A DNA stretch of 58,923 nt from assembly GCA_017470345.1 (NCBI GenBank), contig JAFUEP010000014.1, positions 1-58,923 of the forward strand, given 5' to 3'. Source of the stretch: Prevotella sp. GTDB lineage: Bacteria; Bacteroidota; Bacteroidia; Bacteroidales; Bacteroidaceae. Below the pieces are notes generated by a model. That model was not told the origin of the DNA and did not search any database. It saw only the letters and a program-made list of their open reading frames with translations. Each line of letters starts with the position of its first letter. The stretch's first letter is position 1. The position numbers and the translations under genes were made by a program. This document shows positions 42,185-48,618 of the stretch, piece by piece.

Positions 42185-43306
42185 ATGAAAAGACTAGCAA
42201 CGCTGACGATGGCCATGCTCGCCGCCATGACGCTGCCGGCACAGCCGAACGCCATACAGGTCGAGGAGCCGGGCTTCCGCGTCTTCCAGTTTCCGCGCAC
42301 TCAGATCCCGCGCATCGACGGCGAGTTCTCTGACTGGGACATCGTGCCCGACGCCTATGCCGTCACCATCGACGACATGCAGGACGACACGGGGCGCCAC
42401 CCGACCGCCGACAGGCAGACGCTCGACGTGCGGGTGAAGGTAGGGTGGGTCAAGGGGCTCAACCGCCTCTACTTCCTCTACGAGGCCTACGACGACTTCT
42501 GGGACTTCAACCAGCTCAGCCTCCACAACGACACCTACGAGGTGGTGGTCGATGCCGACCTTTCGGGCGGGCCCCACACCGACGAGTTCAGGCTCAACCC
42601 CAAGGTGCAGTCGCGCATGGACGCCTTCTTCGAGATGCAGAACCAGCACGCCCAGAACTACCACATCATGACGCCGCCCACCGAGGGCAAGTCGTGGACC
42701 ATGGTGTGGGGGCCGCAGCAGTGGCTCAAGTATCTGCCCTATGCCAACTATGCCTACGACTACAGCTTCAGCCACGGACAGAGCGGACGACTACGCATGG
42801 AGTTCTACATCACGCCCTTCGACTACGCCAGCCCCGACGGGCCGGAGAAGTCGACGGAGAGCCGACTCTACGAGAACAAGAAGATAGGGCTCTGCTGGGC
42901 CGTCATCGACTACGACGGCCAGCGTGAGAGCAACGGCTTCTGGAACCTCTCGCGCCACCACCAGATGTATGGCAACGCCTCCATGCAGCGGCTCTTCACG
43001 CTGATGCCCCTCGAGCCGCAGCTGCGCAAACCCGTAGAGTGCGACTGGACCTTCACCGTCGTGCCCGACACGCGCACCGTCGCCTTCCGCGACCAGAGCT
43101 ACGGCAACATCACCCGCTGGCACTGGGACTTCGGCGACGGCACGACCTCCGACGAACAGCACCCTGTCCATACCTACAACCGCGACTTCGCCCACTACGT
43201 CGTCACGCTCACCGTCGAGGGGCCTGCCGGTTCCGCACGCTCGTGCAAGGTGTGGGAGGTGTGCGTACGCGACCTCCACAAACCGTCGCTGACGCCGTAC
43301 GACTGA
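42185..43306 (+). CDS. Secreted CBM9-like and PKD domain protein
   Basis: 373 residues, starting 1 base after the GH35 stop codon ends, so translation is probably coupled. The signal peptide ends LPAQ. Residues ~35-270 resemble a CBM9/DOMON-like sugar-binding sandwich (IPRIDGEFSDWDIVPDAY; LYFLYEAYDDFWDF; YEVVVDADLSGG). Residues ~285-355 are a PKD domain with the signature WHWDFGDGTTSDEQHPVHTY. No catalytic residues are evident. The product is likely a cell-surface or periplasmic glycan-binding protein taking the place of a SusD/SusE-like binder in this locus, which is an inference. Confidence 0.65.
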   Translation: MKRLATLTMAMLAAMTLPAQPNAIQVEEPGFRVFQFPRTQIPRIDGEFSDWDIVPDAYAVTIDDMQDDTGRHPTADRQTLDVRVKVGWVKGLNRLYFLYEAYDDFWDFNQLSLHNDTYEVVVDADLSGGPHTDEFRLNPKVQSRMDAFFEMQNQHAQNYHIMTPPTEGKSWTMVWGPQQWLKYLPYANYAYDYSFSHGQSGRLRMEFYITPFDYASPDGPEKSTESRLYENKKIGLCWAVIDYDGQRESNGFWNLSRHHQMYGNASMQRLFTLMPLEPQLRKPVECDWTFTVVPDTRTVAFRDQSYGNITRWHWDFGDGTTSDEQHPVHTYNRDFAHYVVTLTVEGPAGSARSCKVWEVCVRDLHKPSLTPYD

Positions 43307-43320
43307 CACCACGTTTTTCT

Positions 43321-43378
43321 ACCACGAATTAAACGAATTAAACGAATTTTTCCTACTACGAAATAAGACAAATTTCAC
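43321..43378. repeat. Short repeat of ACGAATTAA units
   Basis: ACGAATTAA appears in tandem, followed by AGACAAATTTCACGAAT, the same units as in the large inverted repeat at 24119-24547. It fills the gap before the GH105 gene. Confidence 0.6.
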
Positions 43379-43394
43379 GAATCTATAAATAATA

Positions 43395-44873
43395 ATGAGA
43401 CGAATAGCTTTTATTGTTTGCATGATTTGCTGCACCGTGGGGATGAAAGCCCAGACGGCCGTCAACGACAACAACACGCCGCTCCATCTGATGAAGCCCA
43501 ACTACCGCGTGGGCTACGGCATCCCGACGAAGGACGAGGTGAAGCAGGTGATGGACCGCATGCTGCGCTATATCGATGCGGAGACGCCCGCCGAGCTTGT
43601 CGACAGCCGCACGGGCCAGAGAGTGACCGACCTGAAGAAGATTGACGAGAAGACCCAGCTGAAGCAGGGCGGATTCCGCCTGACCAGCTATGAGTGGGGC
43701 GTCACCTACTCAGCCGTCCTGGCTGCCTATGAGGCGACGGGCGACCAGGCCTATGCCGACTACCTCAACCAGCGCTATCAGCTGCTGGCCGACATCGTCC
43801 CGGCGTTCCGCCGACTCCACGAGAAGGGCAAGCGCATCGACGGCAACATCCGCCGCGTCATCGATCCGCACGCCCTCGACGATGCCGGTGCCGTCTGCTG
43901 CTCGATGATCAAGAGCGTTCTTAATGTAGAGGGTAGAACGGAGAATGTAGAGTTTGCTACCGCTGTACCATCAAGTGCGGCAGCAAACTCTACACTCTAC
44001 ACTCTACACTCTACACTAAAAACTCATCTCACTCCGCTCATTGACAACTACATCGACTACATCATGAACCGCGAGTATCGCCTGGCCGACGGCACCTTCG
44101 CCCGACTTCGCCCGCAGAAGAACACCGTCTGGCTCGACGACATGTTCATGGGCATACCCGCCGTGGCCTACATGGGCCGGCTGACGGGCGATGCGAAATA
44201 CTACGACGAGGCCGCGCGGCAGGTCATCCAGTTCACCCAGCGCATGTGGGTGCCCGAGAAACAGCTCTTCCGCCACGGGTGGGTCGAGGCCATGGAGCCC
44301 CACCCCGCCTTCTTTTGGGGCCGTGCCAACGGATGGGCCATCCTGACCCTCTGCGAGGTGCTCGACGTGCTGCCTGCCGACCATCCCCGCCGGCCCGAGA
44401 TCATGCAGCTGCTGCGCAGCCACGCCCAGGGACTCGCCGCCCTGCAGCACCACGACGGCTTCTGGCACCAGCTGCTCGACCGCTCCGACACCTATCTCGA
44501 GACGTCGGCCACCGCCATCTACACCGCCTGTCTGGCCCACGCCGTCTGCCAGGGATGGCTCGACGCCAAGGTCTACGGCCCCGTCGCCCTGCTGGGCTGG
44601 CATGCCGTCGCCTCGGCCGTCAACGACCGCGGACAAGTCGAGGGCGTCTGCGTCGGCACCGGCATGGGCTTCGACCCCTCGTTCTATGCCTACCGCCCAG
44701 TCCACGTCATGGCCGCCCACGGCTACGGGCCCGCCATATGGGCCGGCGCCGAAGTCATCCGTCTGCTCGCCCGGCAGCACCCCAAGATGAACGACTCGGC
44801 CGTGCAGTTCTACGACGAGGAGGTGCCCACCGACCAGCCCATCTTCAACTACGACGGCAAGATCCGGTTCTGA
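43395..44873 (+). CDS. GH105 unsaturated rhamnogalacturonyl hydrolase
   Basis: 492 residues with a signal peptide ending GMKAQ. The (alpha/alpha)6 barrel has the family markers DPHALDDAGAVCCSM (D162/D163), NTVWLDDMFMG (D248/D249), PAFFWGRANGWAI and ETSATAIYTACLAHAV. GH105 enzymes remove the 4,5-unsaturated uronic acid left by PL11 or PL22 lyases, so the pathway is complete within this locus. Residues ~177-209 (NVEGRTENV ... STLYTLHSTL) come from a ~100-base inverted repeat inserted in frame between two barrel helices. It is the last gene of the HTCS operon. Confidence 0.9.
   Translation: MRRIAFIVCMICCTVGMKAQTAVNDNNTPLHLMKPNYRVGYGIPTKDEVKQVMDRMLRYIDAETPAELVDSRTGQRVTDLKKIDEKTQLKQGGFRLTSYEWGVTYSAVLAAYEATGDQAYADYLNQRYQLLADIVPAFRRLHEKGKRIDGNIRRVIDPHALDDAGAVCCSMIKSVLNVEGRTENVEFATAVPSSAAANSTLYTLHSTLKTHLTPLIDNYIDYIMNREYRLADGTFARLRPQKNTVWLDDMFMGIPAVAYMGRLTGDAKYYDEAARQVIQFTQRMWVPEKQLFRHGWVEAMEPHPAFFWGRANGWAILTLCEVLDVLPADHPRRPEIMQLLRSHAQGLAALQHHDGFWHQLLDRSDTYLETSATAIYTACLAHAVCQGWLDAKVYGPVALLGWHAVASAVNDRGQVEGVCVGTGMGFDPSFYAYRPVHVMAAHGYGPAIWAGAEVIRLLARQHPKMNDSAVQFYDEEVPTDQPIFNYDGKIRF
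43922..44020. repeat. In-frame inverted repeat inside the GH105 gene
   Basis: TAGAGTTTGCTACCGC (43948-43963) and GCGGCAGCAAACTCTA (43977-43992) form a stem with one mismatch. They are flanked by opposite simple repeats (GTAGAG units on the left, CTCTACA units on the right). The length keeps the frame open. Confidence 0.8.
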
Positions 44874-44903
44874 CGAAAAAAAAGATAGCCACATATTGCG
44901 GCC

Positions 44904-44950
44904 GTGTCGCTTTTTATTTGTAACTTTGCATGCACAATAAAAAGCGACAC
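44904..44950 (+). promoter_or_regulatory. nrdG promoter inside a perfect 14-bp inverted repeat
   Basis: GTGTCGCTTTTTAT (44904-44917) and ATAAAAAGCGACAC (44937-44950) flank 19 bases containing the -7 element TAACTTTG (44921-44928). A repressor binding there would cover the promoter. Confidence 0.8.
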
Positions 44951-44960
44951 GCACACACAC

Positions 44961-45461
44961 ATGCTACAAATACTCAACATCATCGAAGACACCATGGTGG
45001 ACGGTCCGGGATTCCGGACCTCCATCTATTGCGCAGGATGCCGTCACGGATGCGAGGGATGCCACAACCCGCAGTCGTGGGACTTCGAGGGCGGCCACCC
45101 CATGACCACCGACGACATCATGCGCATCATCGTGGCCGACCCCTACGCCAACGTCACCTTCTCCGGCGGCGACCCGATGTATCAGCCCGAGGGCTTCGCC
45201 GAGCTGGCCCGCGCCATCCATGAACACACGAGTAAGGACATCTGGTGCTACACGGGCTTCACCTTCGAAGCCCTCCTCCACATGCCCCGCCAGCGCCAGC
45301 TCCTCAACCTCATCGACGTCCTCGTCGACGGCCCCTTCCTTAAGGCCCAGCGCGACGAGACCCTCATCTTCCGCGGCTCGCGCAACCAGCGCATCATCGA
45401 CGTCCAGGCCTCCATCGCCCAGGGCCGCACCGTCATGCTCAGCTACACCGCAGCGCTGTGA
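44961..45461 (+). CDS. nrdG: Anaerobic ribonucleotide reductase-activating protein (radical SAM)
   Basis: 166 residues from ATG at 44961. The short radical-SAM enzyme has the cluster motif C-x3-C-x2-C in CRHGCEGC, preceded by VDGPGFRTSIY and followed by HNPQSWDF. The glycine-rich SAM-binding FSGGDPM comes next. NrdG cleaves S-adenosylmethionine to generate the glycyl radical on NrdD. The two genes are normally adjacent; here a ~26-kb glycan locus separates them, and nrdG has its own promoter. Confidence 0.95.
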   Translation: MLQILNIIEDTMVDGPGFRTSIYCAGCRHGCEGCHNPQSWDFEGGHPMTTDDIMRIIVADPYANVTFSGGDPMYQPEGFAELARAIHEHTSKDIWCYTGFTFEALLHMPRQRQLLNLIDVLVDGPFLKAQRDETLIFRGSRNQRIIDVQASIAQGRTVMLSYTAAL

Positions 45462-45485
45462 GCCCCCCTGCCCAAGGACTTTATC

Positions 45486-45555
45486 AGATAATAGATAAAA
45501 GATAATAGATTATAGATGTCGCACTTGCCGCAGGTGTCACGTGAGGACACGTGAC
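45486..45555. repeat. Simple repeat and CACGTGAC inverted repeat after nrdG
   Basis: AGATAATAGAT units run from 45486 to about 45519. GTCACGTG (45536-45543) and CACGTGAC (45548-45555) form an 8-bp inverted repeat resembling the arms at 9885-9954. No gene is seen in 45462-45754. Confidence 0.6.
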
Positions 45556-45599
45556 CTCCTAAATCGTACCAAGTTATTTTTTTACGGTCACTTAAAATA

Positions 45600-45691
45600 A
45601 AACTCTCGCCACGTCGTGACGGCATGGCGTCACGGCGTGACGGCATGAAATCACGACGTGACGGCATGACGTCACGTCGTGACGAGAGTTT
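45600..45691. repeat. 92-bp palindromic element, copy 3
   Basis: Terminal inverted AAACTCTCG / CGAGAGTTT and four CACGWCGTGACGG-type units with a 21-base period. It lies between convergent nrdG and the kinase gene. Confidence 0.9.
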
Positions 45692-45754
45692 GACGAAGTG
45701 TCCTGCTTAATAAAGTTCTACGGCTGTCGCCGCCTTGCCGACGGGCGGGGCGGG

Positions 45755-46633
45755 CTATACGGGCATGGTGAGGATGAATCCGGCGCGGCAGCTGTCCTGC
45801 TGCTTCTCAGCCAGGTCGAGCATGCCGCCCTGCTGCACCATCATGCGTCGGCTGAGCGACAGGCCGATGCCGCTGCCCCGGCGCTTGGTGGTGAAGAAGG
45901 GCACGAAGAGCGACTGTCGGTTCTCGGCCGGCACGGGCAGTCCGTCGTTGCCGATGTAGAGTGAATAGTGATCAGTGATCAGTGAATAGTTTGTTTCCGC
46001 TTGAGGGGCCAAAACCATCCTCTTGGCCTGCGCCTCGACGGCGTTCTTGGTCAGGTTGATCAGCACCTGGCGCAGCATGCCGCTGTCAGCGCGGACGGTG
46101 AGGTCGGCCGGCACGTCGATCACCCATTCCAGCTCGGGGTAGGCCTTTCGGACATCGTCGAGCATCGGGCGCAGCACCACGTCGGCCATGACGGGCTGCT
46201 CGAGTTGCGACATCTTTCGATAGTTGCTGACAAAGTCGCTCAGGTGGCGGCTCGTGTCGTAGATGGCCCGCACGCCGTCCTCCAGGGGCGTGCCCTTCAC
46301 GTCCGTGCGGGCGAGCATCGACTGGCTGATGCTGGTGATGGGGGCCGTGGCGTTCATCATCTCGTGGGTCAGCACGCGCGTCAGCCTCTCCCACGACTCC
46401 ACCTCGTTTTGGCTGACCTGCCGCCGGATGGTCTCGCCCAGCTGGTTGAGCGTCTCCTGCATGGCCCGCTCGCCGGGCAGCAGTCCGTCGGTAGGCAGTC
46501 GGAAGGTGAAGTCGCGGTTGCGCATGGCCTCCTGCATCAGCCGTGCCCGCAGCCTCAGCCGCCGCTGATGGCGCACAAACCACCAGACAAACAACAATAG
46601 TCCAACACCTATTATAATAAAAAGACTAATCAT
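45755..46633 (-). CDS. Sensor histidine kinase partner of the REC-Fis regulator
   Basis: 292 residues from ATG at 46633; a GTG at 46642 is in frame. One N-terminal membrane helix (residues ~3-20), no periplasmic domain, a linker, then HisKA with H90 in VLTHEMMNATAPI. The HATPase has NLTKNAVEAQ, IGNDGLPVP and GSGIGLSLSRRM, the pattern of NtrB-type kinases. Residues ~209-225 (PQAETNYSLITDHYS) are encoded by a simple repeat inserted in frame inside the ATPase domain. It follows the regulator gene on the minus strand with only a purine-rich junction repeat between. With no sensory domain, the signal may come through the membrane helix or a permease. Confidence 0.88.
   Translation of the reverse strand: MISLFIIIGVGLLLFVWWFVRHQRRLRLRARLMQEAMRNRDFTFRLPTDGLLPGERAMQETLNQLGETIRRQVSQNEVESWERLTRVLTHEMMNATAPITSISQSMLARTDVKGTPLEDGVRAIYDTSRHLSDFVSNYRKMSQLEQPVMADVVLRPMLDDVRKAYPELEWVIDVPADLTVRADSGMLRQVLINLTKNAVEAQAKRMVLAPQAETNYSLITDHYSLYIGNDGLPVPAENRQSLFVPFFTTKRRGSGIGLSLSRRMMVQQGGMLDLAEKQQDSCRAGFILTMPV
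45959..46003. repeat. In-frame repeat insertion inside the kinase gene
   Basis: GTGAATAGTGATCAGTGATC-type repeats are followed by TTTGTTTCCGC (45990-46000), a variant of the TTTGCTACCGC motif in the GH105 insertion. Confidence 0.65.
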
Positions 46634-46664
46634 ACTTCTCACCTCTCACTTCTCACCTCTCACT
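46634..46664 (-). repeat. Purine-rich junction repeat between regulator and kinase
   Basis: On the minus strand AGTGAGAGGTGAGAAGTGAG-type repeat fills the whole gap between the regulator stop and the kinase ATG. It contains GAGG, a possible ribosome-binding sequence, and several TGA triplets. Confidence 0.7.
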
Positions 46665-47192
46665 TTAAGAAAGCCGTTTCATCTTGTTGTAGAGCGTCTG
46701 TCGGGTGATGCCCAGCAGCTCGGCCGCCAGCGTGAGGTTGCCGTGGCAGCGGTCGATGGTGCGGCGGATGTGGTCGCGCTCCACCTCGTCGAGGCTGACG
46801 ACCTCCTGCTGCATGTCGAGCACGTCCTTCAGCTTGCGCACCAGCTCGTCGTTGTCCCACGGCTTGGTGATGAAGTCGGCGGCGCCGCTCTTCAGCCCCT
46901 TCACGGCCAGCGCCACGTCGGCGTATGCCGTCAGCAGGACGACGGGCGTCTGTGGGTGCGCCCTGCGGATGGTTCGCAGCCAGAAGAGACCCTCCTGTCC
47001 GCTGTTCACGCCGAGCGTGAAGTTCATGTCGAGCAGGACGATGTCGATCTTTTCCTGGGCCATCGTCTTCAGTATGTCGTCAGGGCGCTCCAGGGTCAGG
47101 ATGCGCTCGAAGGTGGCGTCGAGCAGATAGCGCATCGCCGTGAGGATCGAGGCGTTGTCGTCGACGACCAGTATGGTTCCGTATTGCTTCAT
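46665..47192 (-). CDS. Response regulator: receiver plus Fis-type HTH, no AAA+ domain
   Basis: 175 residues. The receiver (1-120) has D11-D12, phospho-acceptor D55 in IVLLDMNFTLG, and K in FITKPW. After a short linker the C-terminal Fis-type HTH (HIRRTIDRCHGNLTLAAELL, then GITRQTLYNKMKRL) ends the protein. NtrC-family regulators place a sigma-54-activating AAA+ domain between these two; it is absent here, as in the RegA/PrrA type. The likely target is the palindrome TGTCTAATTTTTAGACA found upstream of four nearby operons. The promoter (47198-47205) is so close that the mRNA may be leaderless. Confidence 0.9.
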   Translation of the reverse strand: MKQYGTILVVDDNASILTAMRYLLDATFERILTLERPDDILKTMAQEKIDIVLLDMNFTLGVNSGQEGLFWLRTIRRAHPQTPVVLLTAYADVALAVKGLKSGAADFITKPWDNDELVRKLKDVLDMQQEVVSLDEVERDHIRRTIDRCHGNLTLAAELLGITRQTLYNKMKRLS

Positions 47193-47197
47193 GGCTG

Positions 47198-47205
47198 CAA
47201 AGTTA
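47198..47205 (-). promoter_or_regulatory. -7 element of the regulator-kinase operon
   Basis: TAACTTTG on the minus strand, ending 5 bases before the ATG. The operator palindrome lies 32 bases upstream, between this and the divergent HlyD promoter. Confidence 0.6.
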
Positions 47206-47222
47206 CGAAGAATCTGTCAAAT

Positions 47223-47311
47223 AATCATACGACGGACTGTCTAATTTTTAGACGATTTGCACCCGTCGGCCCGGAAAAGCTTGGCAGCATGAGATAAAAG
47301 ATGTAACTTTG
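47223..47311 (+). promoter_or_regulatory. Composite operator-promoter, site 1 (HlyD operon)
   Basis: AATCATAC (47223-47230), 7 bases, TGTCTAATTTTTAGACG (47238-47254), 25 bases, CTTG (47280-47283), 20 bases, TAACTTTG (47304-47311). The last base of the palindrome is changed compared with the other sites. Confidence 0.85.
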
Positions 47312-47334
47312 CCGTCAGAAATCAACGACACGTC

Positions 47335-48588
47335 ATGGACAGAAAAATAGAGAAGACCAAGATGCAGCGGCTGATGAGCCGGTGGCCATACGCGGCGGGC
47401 GGGCTTGTGCTCATCGCCGTCATCGGATGGATTGCCTTCGGCAGCCATGCGGCGACGCTACGGGTCGACCGCGACGAACTGACCGTCAGCGAGGTGCTGC
47501 GGGCCGAGTTTAAGGACTACGTCAGGACCAACGGGCAGGTGATGCCCATCCAGGTGGTGCAGATCTCGCCCGAGGAGGGCGGCATCGTCGTGGAGAAGGT
47601 GGTCGAGGAGGGGTCGCACGTCCGCAAGGGCGACGTCATCATCCGTCTGTCGAACTCCGGGCTCGACCTGCAGATCCTGAACGCCGAGGCGGAGCTGGCC
47701 GAGAAGCAGAACCTGCTGCGCAACACGCAGGTGGCGATGCAGCAGGACCGCCTCAGCAACCAGACGGAACAGGCCCAGCTCGACATGGACACCGAGCGCA
47801 AGCAGCGGGCCTACGACCAGAGCCGCCGCCTCTACGAGCAGAAGCTCATCAGCCGCGAGGAGTTCATCCAGTCGGAGGAGGACTATCGGCTGTCGGAGAA
47901 GAAGCGGCGGCTGGTGAGCCAGCGGCTGAAGCAGGACTCGATCTACCGCACGGTGCAGATGGACCAGATGGAGGACAACCTGGAGAACATGCGGCGCAAC
48001 GTCGTCCTCGTCCGCCAGCGCAAGGACAAGCTCGAGGTGCGCTCCGCCATCGACGGCGAGCTGGGACTGCTCGACGTGGAGCTGGGCCAGAGCATCTCGC
48101 CCGGCCAGATGGTCGGACAGCTGAACGACCTCTCTGACTATAAGGTGCAGGCCGAGATTGACGAGCACTACATCGACCGCGTGCGCCAGGGACTCGCCGC
48201 CACCTTCCAGCGTGGGGGCAAGACGTTTGAGCTGCAGGTGCGCAAGGTCTATCCCGAGGTGCGCCAGGGCAAGTTCCGCTGCGACTTCATCTTCCGTGGC
48301 GAGCGGCCGGAGAACATCCGCACGGGCCAGACCTACTACATCGACCTCGAGCTGGGCCAGCCCGAGCAGGCCGTGCTCATCCCCCGCGGCACGTTCTTCC
48401 AGACCACGGGCGGCCAGTGGATTTTTGTTTTAGACAAAAACGGACAGAAGGCCTATCGCCGCCAGATACGCATCGGCCGCCAGAACCCGCAGCACTACGA
48501 GGTGCTCGAGGGTCTGGAGCCCGGCGAGCGCGTCGTCACCAGCGGCTACGAGGCGTTCAAGGACAACGAGGTGCTGGTCCTGAAGTGA
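47335..48588 (+). CDS. HlyD/RND-type periplasmic adaptor protein
   Basis: 417 residues. One N-terminal membrane helix (residues ~18-38), then the biotinyl-lipoyl-like half (ISPEEGGIVVEKVVEEGSHV), a long coiled-coil hairpin (~110-225), the second lipoyl-like half (RSAIDGELGLLDVELGQSIS) and a beta-barrel/membrane-proximal part (NIRTGQTYYIDLELG; ETRQ-type end with VLEGLEPGERVVTSGYEAFK). Such adaptors link an inner-membrane ABC permease to an outer-membrane channel. It is first in the operon with the FtsX-type permease at 48619 and a lipoprotein. Confidence 0.9.
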   Translation: MDRKIEKTKMQRLMSRWPYAAGGLVLIAVIGWIAFGSHAATLRVDRDELTVSEVLRAEFKDYVRTNGQVMPIQVVQISPEEGGIVVEKVVEEGSHVRKGDVIIRLSNSGLDLQILNAEAELAEKQNLLRNTQVAMQQDRLSNQTEQAQLDMDTERKQRAYDQSRRLYEQKLISREEFIQSEEDYRLSEKKRRLVSQRLKQDSIYRTVQMDQMEDNLENMRRNVVLVRQRKDKLEVRSAIDGELGLLDVELGQSISPGQMVGQLNDLSDYKVQAEIDEHYIDRVRQGLAATFQRGGKTFELQVRKVYPEVRQGKFRCDFIFRGERPENIRTGQTYYIDLELGQPEQAVLIPRGTFFQTTGGQWIFVLDKNGQKAYRRQIRIGRQNPQHYEVLEGLEPGERVVTSGYEAFKDNEVLVLK

Positions 48589-48618
48589 GAAATGAGAAGT
48601 GAAAAGTAAGAAGTGAAT
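48589..48618 (+). repeat. Purine-rich junction repeat between HlyD and permease genes
   Basis: GAGAAATGAGAAGTGAAAAG-type repeat spans the gap from the adaptor stop to the permease ATG (48619). Confidence 0.65.

Noticed and set aside
47255-47311. Sigma-54 promoter for the NtrC-like regulator
   Set aside because: No GG-N10-GC pattern at the right place, and the regulator lacks the AAA+ domain needed to activate sigma-54.
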